Source: an uncultured Erysipelotrichaceae bacterium
Lineage (GTDB): Bacteria > Bacillota_I > Bacilli_A > Erysipelotrichales > Coprobacillaceae
NCBI GenBank assembly: GCA_900538465.1
Contig: UPXV01000007.1
Span: 1 to 64,000, forward strand
Reading direction: 5' to 3'
DNA length: 64,000 bases
The translations under genes were made by a program, and so were the position numbers. Positions 62,456 through 64,000 of this stretch are shown here, piece after piece. The notes below the pieces were generated by a model. It was not told where the DNA came from, did not search any database, and saw nothing but the letters and a program-made list of their open reading frames with translations. The stretch's first letter is position 1; each line of letters begins with the position of its first letter.

Positions 62456-63829
62456 ATGAAATTATACGAACAATATCAATTAAAGTCTTTTGTCAAAGAG
62501 ACATTAAAAGATTTAAAATTTGAAGCACCTACAAAAATTCAAAAAGAAATTATACCTTTAGTCTATAAACATAGAGATATTATTGGAATCTCACAAACAG
62601 GAACTGGAAAGACACATGCTTTCTTAATTCCAATTGTTGATATGATTGATGTAGAAGCTGAATATGTACAAGCAGTTATTACTGCTCCAACACGTGAATT
62701 GGCTTCACAAATTTATGAACATGCAAAACTTTTTGTCAAAAATAATCCTGATTTAAGAGTTTCTTTAATTATTGGTGGAAGTGATAAACAAAAAGCGATT
62801 GATAAATTATCAAAACAACCACATATTGTGATTGGAACACCAGGAAGAATTAAAGATTTATCACTAGATGAACAAGCTTTACGTATTACAACAGCTGATA
62901 TTTTTGTCATTGATGAAGCCGATATGACATTAGAATTTGGTTATCTAGAAGATATAGATGCTGTATTAGGGAAAATGAAAGACAACCTTCAAATGATGGT
63001 TTTCTCTGCAACAATTCCTCAAATGTTAAGACCATTCTTACAAAAATATATGCAAAATCCTAAGATTGTTGAAATTGATGAAGAATTAACAACTTCTCGT
63101 AATGTTTCTCATTATTTAATTCCAACCAAACATCGTGATCGTTATATGGTATTAAAAGAAATTATGAAGATCATTGATCCTTATATTTGCTTGATCTTCT
63201 GTAATAAAAGAACAGAAGTTGCCACTTTAGCACATCAATTAAGAAATGATGGTTATAAAGTTGGTGAAATTCATGGTGACTTAGAACCAAGAGAACGTCG
63301 TCAAATGATGAGACGTATTAAAAATATGGAATATCAATATATTGTTGCGACTGACATTGCAGCAAGAGGAATTGATATTGATGGAGCAAGTCATATTATT
63401 AATATGGAATTTCCAAGTGAATTAGATTTCTATATTCATCGTAGTGGTCGTTGTGGACGTGGAAAATATACTGGTGAATGTTATAGTATGTATGATACAA
63501 GTAATCAAAATATTGTTGAAGCACTTGAGAAAAAGGGAATTACTTTTGAAATGAAGGAATTAAAAGGAAATCAATTTGTTGATTCAGCAAATCGTGAAAA
63601 AAGAAAAACACGTGTGAAACATCAAACAGAATTAGAACAAAAAATTTCTTCAATTGTGAGAAAACCGACAAAAGTCAAACCTGGTTATAAGAAAAAAAGA
63701 AAAAGAGTTATTGAAAAAATGGTAAAACAAGAAAAACGTGCAATCATCAGACAAGATATTAAACGTCAAAAGAAAGAACGTGCGAAACAAGCACAAAGAG
63801 AAAAACGTGAAAGAGAGGCACAAGATTAA
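62456..63829 (+). CDS. cshB: DEAD-box RNA helicase, CshB-like
   Basis: A 457-residue ATP-dependent RNA helicase. Motifs in order: QTGTGKTHAFLIP (I), PTRELASQI (Ia), TPGR, VIDEADMTL (II), SAT (III), then the second half with IVATDIAARGIDIDG and HRSGRCGRG (VI). The basic C-terminus (about 390-457, KKKRKR, KRQKKERAK) binds RNA. Location next to a YqfQ-like gene and nfo matches Bacillus yqfR, the CshB helicase used in cold adaptation and ribosome/mRNA work. ATG 62456 follows AAAGGAGG. The stop overlaps nfo by one base. Confidence 0.92.
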   Translation: MKLYEQYQLKSFVKETLKDLKFEAPTKIQKEIIPLVYKHRDIIGISQTGTGKTHAFLIPIVDMIDVEAEYVQAVITAPTRELASQIYEHAKLFVKNNPDLRVSLIIGGSDKQKAIDKLSKQPHIVIGTPGRIKDLSLDEQALRITTADIFVIDEADMTLEFGYLEDIDAVLGKMKDNLQMMVFSATIPQMLRPFLQKYMQNPKIVEIDEELTTSRNVSHYLIPTKHRDRYMVLKEIMKIIDPYICLIFCNKRTEVATLAHQLRNDGYKVGEIHGDLEPRERRQMMRRIKNMEYQYIVATDIAARGIDIDGASHIINMEFPSELDFYIHRSGRCGRGKYTGECYSMYDTSNQNIVEALEKKGITFEMKELKGNQFVDSANREKRKTRVKHQTELEQKISSIVRKPTKVKPGYKKKRKRVIEKMVKQEKRAIIRQDIKRQKKERAKQAQREKREREAQD

Positions 63830-64000
63830 TGTTAAAGATTGGTAGTCATGTTTCTATGAGTGGGAAAGATATGATGTTAGGATCAGTCAAAGAAGCATTG
63901 TCTTATGGTTCTACAACATTTATGTTTTACACTGGTGCTCCTCAAAATACAGCGCGTAAGCCGGTTGAACAATTACGTATTGAAGAAGCCAAAGCTTTAA
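63829..64000 (+). CDS. nfo: Endonuclease IV (start only, cut by window edge)
   Basis: Partial, 57 codons present. MLKIGSHVSMSGKDMMLGSV followed by MFYTGAPQNTARKP is the characteristic start of the AP endonuclease IV family, which cleaves DNA at abasic sites with a three-metal centre. The rest lies beyond the window. It is coupled to the helicase gene by a one-base overlap, as in yqfR-yqfS of Bacillus. Confidence 0.93.
   Translation, partial: MLKIGSHVSMSGKDMMLGSVKEALSYGSTTFMFYTGAPQNTARKPVEQLRIEEAKAL

Overview
The window is AT-rich DNA from a low-GC Gram-positive anaerobe. The layout (ybeY-cdd-era-recO, glyS-dnaG-rpoD-trmK-nif3, ispH ... yqfQ-cshB-nfo), the single-chain glycyl-tRNA synthetase, the spore-surface-style collagen-like proteins and the LuxS/DUF2812/PadR cluster together suggest a gut Firmicute of the Erysipelotrichales/Coprobacillaceae type (Coprobacillus/Thomasclavelia-like). 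The genus is inference; no rRNA gene is present to settle it.

Positions 1-15.4 kb form one co-directional surface-matrix locus. It opens with two regulators sharing an N-terminal SnoaL/NTF2-like domain, one ending in a LytTR DNA-binding domain and one in a degenerate GGDEF plus an intact-looking EAL phosphodiesterase. Then come two ER-type (SipW-like) signal peptidases, four TasA/camelysin-like or similarly built exported proteins (one on a Pro-rich stalk), and a 2506-residue surface protein with about 33 copies of a Tyr/Phe-Gly-Gly repeat. A strong terminator closes the unit at 15.4 kb. The likely reading is a c-di-GMP-linked extracellular fibre/biofilm system with its own processing peptidases. 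Just downstream, 15.5-17.5 kb, lie a DUF6870-like gene and a large serine recombinase.

Positions 17.5-24.8 kb hold two collagen-like spore-surface-type proteins, an HD-GYP protein, a TPR glycosyltransferase, and a PadR-DUF2812-DUF2812-luxS operon. A tRNA-His gene with an excellent promoter and terminator follows, then a degraded stretch (25.0-26.6 kb) with frameshifted gene remnants and a lipoprotein. Positions 26.7-31.3 kb carry a carbohydrate unit (possible cre site, PTS EIIC, RpiR regulator, GH3 beta-glucosidase).

Positions 31.3-63.8 kb are mostly core genome: an NrdD-like mini-protein, a lipoprotein, the acetylase-branch diaminopimelate genes, an orphan C39-peptidase ABC exporter, ybeY-cdd-era-recO, a YgiQ-type radical SAM enzyme, an odd alpha/beta hydrolase, glyS-dnaG-rpoD-trmK-nif3, a Nudix hydrolase, a XRE/membrane paralogue pair, a GH25 lysozyme, an ECF sigma/anti-sigma pair, HAD, MATE and MFS genes, ispH, a membrane-tethered MerR regulator with a membrane-tethered MutS-like ATPase, yqfQ, cshB, and the start of nfo cut by the window edge.

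The best candidates for something undescribed are the SipW/TasA-like/giant-repeat matrix locus with its paired SnoaL sensors; the MerR-TM/MutS-TM pair with a MerR-type promoter between them; the XRE/membrane pair sharing one domain; a 29-residue membrane peptide gene divergent from dapF; the orphan C39 exporter; and the alpha/beta hydrolase with Asp at the nucleophile position. All calls were made by reading the sequence, without database searches.
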